From the NCBI GenBank assembly GCA_021825785.1, contig JAKAGP010000059.1, positions 1 through 8,095 on the forward strand: a DNA stretch of 8,095 nucleotides. Reading direction: 5' to 3'. The notes below the pieces were generated by a model that saw only the letters and a program-made list of their open reading frames with translations, ran no database searches and was not told the DNA's origin. The position numbers and the translations under genes are program-made. This DNA is from Nitrospirota bacterium. GTDB taxonomy: Bacteria; Nitrospirota; Thermodesulfovibrionia; Thermodesulfovibrionales; JdFR-88. How positions within the stretch are numbered: position 1 is the stretch's first letter; each line of letters begins with the position of its first letter. Of the stretch, positions 6,097-8,095 are shown one piece after another.

Positions 6097-7501
6097 CGAA
6101 CCGTATTATATCATCTTCGCCAAGGTGCTCACCACTTTGGATCTCTATTATTTTGAGGGGTATCATCCCCGGGTTTTCAAGCCGGTGTTTCACCGTAGTC
6201 GGTATATAGGTGCTCTCATTTTTGTTTATGTAAAATACCTCCTCGCCTTTTTGCACCTTGGCTATGCCTGAGACCACGATCCAGTGCTCGCTCCTGTGAT
6301 TGTGCATCTGCAGGCTCAACCTGGCCTTGGGTTTCAGGCAGATGTGCTTGATCTGGTAGCCCGGCCCCTTTTCGAGGACCGCAAAATGTCCCCAGGGCCT
6401 TTCCTCGGTCTTGGGCAGGAGATATTCCTGTTTGCCGGTTTCCTTTAATTTCTCCACCAGGTTCTTTACTTCCTGCACCCGTTGCCTGGGGCATATGAGC
6501 GTTGCATCGGAGGTGTCCACCACCACCATGTCCCTTAGCCCTATCGATGCGATGAGCCTCCCTGAACTGAAGACTATTGAGCCTTCGGCGTCCATGTTCA
6601 CTGAATTCCCAAGCACAACGTTGCCGGCCTGGTCTTTCTTCACTATCTCGCCAAGGGCGCTCCAGCTGCCCACGTCCGACCATCCGAAATCCGACCTTAC
6701 AACGAAGACCTTCTTTGATTTCTCCAGTACGCCATAATCTATCGAGTCCGCCTTTATGCGGGAGTAAACGTTTTTCAGCGCCGCGCTCTCCTGGTCCGTG
6801 CCCAGCTGTTTTTCAATCCCTGAGAAGGCCTTGTAAAGGTCCGGCATATATTTTTTCAATTCATTTATCATGGTCTGCGCCTTGAAAACGAAGATGCCGC
6901 TGTTCCACAGGTAGGATTTGTCCTTTAAAAAAACGCGCGCATGCCTGGCGTCCGGCTTTTCGACAAAACTTTCAACCCTGAAGAGGTTTTTCCTGACAGT
7001 CTTTCCGGATTTTATGTACCCGTAGCCGGTCTCCGGCCTGTCCGGGACGATCCCGAACGTGACCAGGTTGCCTGCCGCCGCCCCCGCAACGGCCTCGCTT
7101 ATGGCGGCCTCGAATGCCGCCAGGCGCGTAATATGATGGTCGGAAGGCAGCACCAGCATCAGGGCATCTTTGTTTTCCTTCCTTATCCTGAACGCGGCGA
7201 GGGCTATGGCCGGGGCCGTGTTCCTGCCTTCGGGCTCCACTATTACGCAGTCCGGAGAGATCGTCTCTTTTGTCTGCCAGCGCACGAGCTCCGACTGGTT
7301 GGAGGTGGTTATGATCATCATGTTTTCCGGTTGGGCCACACCATGCAGCCGTTCGATAGTGCTTTCAAGAAGGGTTTTCTCGCCGATTATCTTAAGGAAC
7401 TGCTTGGGAAAGGTCTCCCTGCTCAGCGGCCAAAACCTTGTCCCCTTTCCTCCCGCCATTATTACGGCATGGAGGTTTTTGTTCGTCCTTCCAGCGGTCA
7501 T
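6068..7501 (-). CDS. manC: Bifunctional mannose-1-phosphate guanylyltransferase / mannose-6-phosphate isomerase
   Basis: Cytoplasmic enzyme of 477 residues, the usual length of the type II PMI-GMP family (ManC, AlgA, CpsB, XanB). It makes GDP-mannose from mannose-1-phosphate and GTP, and interconverts fructose-6-phosphate and mannose-6-phosphate. The N-terminal nucleotidyltransferase domain shows MAGGKGTRFWPLSRETFPKQF (15-35), then VLPSDHHI, FVEKPDA and YLWNSGIFVF. The C-terminal cupin isomerase domain shows RPWGHFAVLEKG, YQIKHICLKP, the metal-binding block QMHNHRSEHW, then YIPTTVKHRLEN and IEIQSGEHLGEDDI. Both domains look intact. The ATG overlaps the TGA of the upstream GT2 gene (ATGA), and AAGGAG (7511-7516) lies 9 bases before it. 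It is the middle gene of a coupled set. Phosphomannomutase, needed between the two reactions, is not in the window. It supplies the donor for the neighbouring transferases. Confidence 0.95.
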   Translation of the reverse strand: MTAGRTNKNLHAVIMAGGKGTRFWPLSRETFPKQFLKIIGEKTLLESTIERLHGVAQPENMMIITTSNQSELVRWQTKETISPDCVIVEPEGRNTAPAIALAAFRIRKENKDALMLVLPSDHHITRLAAFEAAISEAVAGAAAGNLVTFGIVPDRPETGYGYIKSGKTVRKNLFRVESFVEKPDARHARVFLKDKSYLWNSGIFVFKAQTMINELKKYMPDLYKAFSGIEKQLGTDQESAALKNVYSRIKADSIDYGVLEKSKKVFVVRSDFGWSDVGSWSALGEIVKKDQAGNVVLGNSVNMDAEGSIVFSSGRLIASIGLRDMVVVDTSDATLICPRQRVQEVKNLVEKLKETGKQEYLLPKTEERPWGHFAVLEKGPGYQIKHICLKPKARLSLQMHNHRSEHWIVVSGIAKVQKGEEVFYINKNESTYIPTTVKHRLENPGMIPLKIIEIQSGEHLGEDDIIRFDDIYGRTKQ

Positions 7502-8095
7502 CCTTCCGTTCTCCTTCCAGATTTTTGGGGGTCCTTTGCGGCAGATCTCGAAAAGGAATTTATCAGCTTTCTCAGTTTAAGTCTCCAGGGCAGCCAGATG
7601 GCCTCTCTGACGATCCGTTTGCTCATCTTTGACGACCCGCTTGCGCGCTCAGTGAATATTATCGGGACCTCCATTATTTTCAAGCCCGCGCGCGATGCCA
7701 TATAAGCCATCTCTATCTGAAAGGCATATCCCTCCGAATGGATATTGCCAAGCTCCATATTCTCAAAGGCCCTCCGGCTGAAGGCCCGGTAGCCGCTCGT
7801 TATATCGCTTAGTTTCATGCCCAATATCGTCGAGGCATAAAAATTTCCGAACTTGGATAGGATGAGCCTTTTAAAGTCCCAACCGACAACGCTGATAGTG
7901 TTTCTCATGTACCTTGAACCTATAACGAGATCGGCCCCTTTCTCTATTTCATCCAGAAACCTGGGCAGGTCAAGAGGGTTGTGGGACATGTCGGAATCCA
8001 TCTCTATGAAACAATCATAGCCCCTGTCCAGCCCCCAGAGAAAGCCCGCCAGGTATGCCGTGCCCAGGCCAAGCTTCCCCGGCCTGTTCATAGAT
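7498..8095 (-). CDS. Polyprenol-phosphate-mannose synthase-like GT2 glycosyltransferase (5' end outside window)
   Basis: C-terminal 199 codons of a family 2 glycosyltransferase close to dolichol/polyprenol-phosphate mannosyltransferases. These transfer mannose from GDP-mannose to a polyprenyl phosphate on the cytoplasmic face of the membrane. Signatures from the right edge are NRPGKLGLGTAYLAGF, IEMDSDMSHNP (acidic metal/nucleotide site), ADLVIGSRY, DITSGYRAFSRRAF, EGYAFQIEMAY and PIIFTERASGSSKMS. The frame is open to the edge. The ATG at 8091 is internal to a conserved motif and is not the true start; the N-terminal part with the first nucleotide-binding loop lies outside. The protein ends in a basic tail with no membrane segments, so it is the short Dpm1-like form without a GtrA-type C-terminal domain. 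It is the first visible gene of the mannose set and overlaps manC by four bases. Confidence 0.92.
   Translation of the reverse strand, partial: SMNRPGKLGLGTAYLAGFLWGLDRGYDCFIEMDSDMSHNPLDLPRFLDEIEKGADLVIGSRYMRNTISVVGWDFKRLILSKFGNFYASTILGMKLSDITSGYRAFSRRAFENMELGNIHSEGYAFQIEMAYMASRAGLKIMEVPIIFTERASGSSKMSKRIVREAIWLPWRLKLRKLINSFSRSAAKDPQKSGRRTEG

Noticed and set aside
7498..8091. ATG at 8089-8091 as the true start of the GT2 gene.
   Set aside because: It falls inside the conserved RPGKLGLGTAY region. The essential N-terminal nucleotide-binding part of a GT2 enzyme would be missing, so the gene simply continues past the window edge.

Overview
The window comes from a bacterial chromosome of moderate GC content. 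It probably belongs to an anaerobic or metal- and electron-cycling lineage such as Nitrospirota or a deltaproteobacterial-type group. That guess rests on two hexaheme c-type cytochromes built from c7-like triheme modules and on repeated TTG starts. It is an inference from gene content, not a sequence match. Nearly everything lies on the minus strand and packing is dense.

Region 1 (1-764, minus): the N-terminal third of purL (FGAM synthase, purine biosynthesis), running off the left edge. A good sigma70-type promoter lies just upstream at 804-831.

Region 2 (920-3522, minus): a four-gene cluster transcribed right to left. The first two genes are tandem paralogous periplasmic hexaheme cytochromes c. 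They are followed by a small exported helical protein with two cysteines, and then by a small lipoprotein with a possible NTF2-like fold. The first cytochrome has a sigma70-like promoter so close to its ATG that the mRNA may be nearly leaderless. The first two genes overlap, and the third gene's Shine-Dalgarno sequence overlaps the second gene's stop codon. A conspicuous nested inverted repeat sits between genes three and four. Together they look like a periplasmic electron-transfer module with accessory exported proteins.

Region 3 (3646-4236, plus): one PhoU-like all-helical protein, divergent from the cytochromes and convergent with region 4.

Region 4 (4255-8095, minus): a tightly coupled three-gene set. 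It holds a polyprenol-phosphate-mannose synthase-like GT2 (partial at the right edge), a bifunctional mannose-6-phosphate isomerase/GDP-mannose pyrophosphorylase, and a large polytopic membrane protein with GT-C-like features. The order suggests a pathway: fructose-6-P to mannose-6-P, then mannose-1-P to GDP-mannose, then polyprenyl-P-mannose, and finally mannose transfer on the outer face of the membrane. Phosphomannomutase is not in the window. The first two activities are well supported by motifs. The role of the membrane protein is inferred.

No tRNA, rRNA, insertion sequence, CRISPR array or phage gene was seen. No gene-free stretch exceeds about 165 bases.
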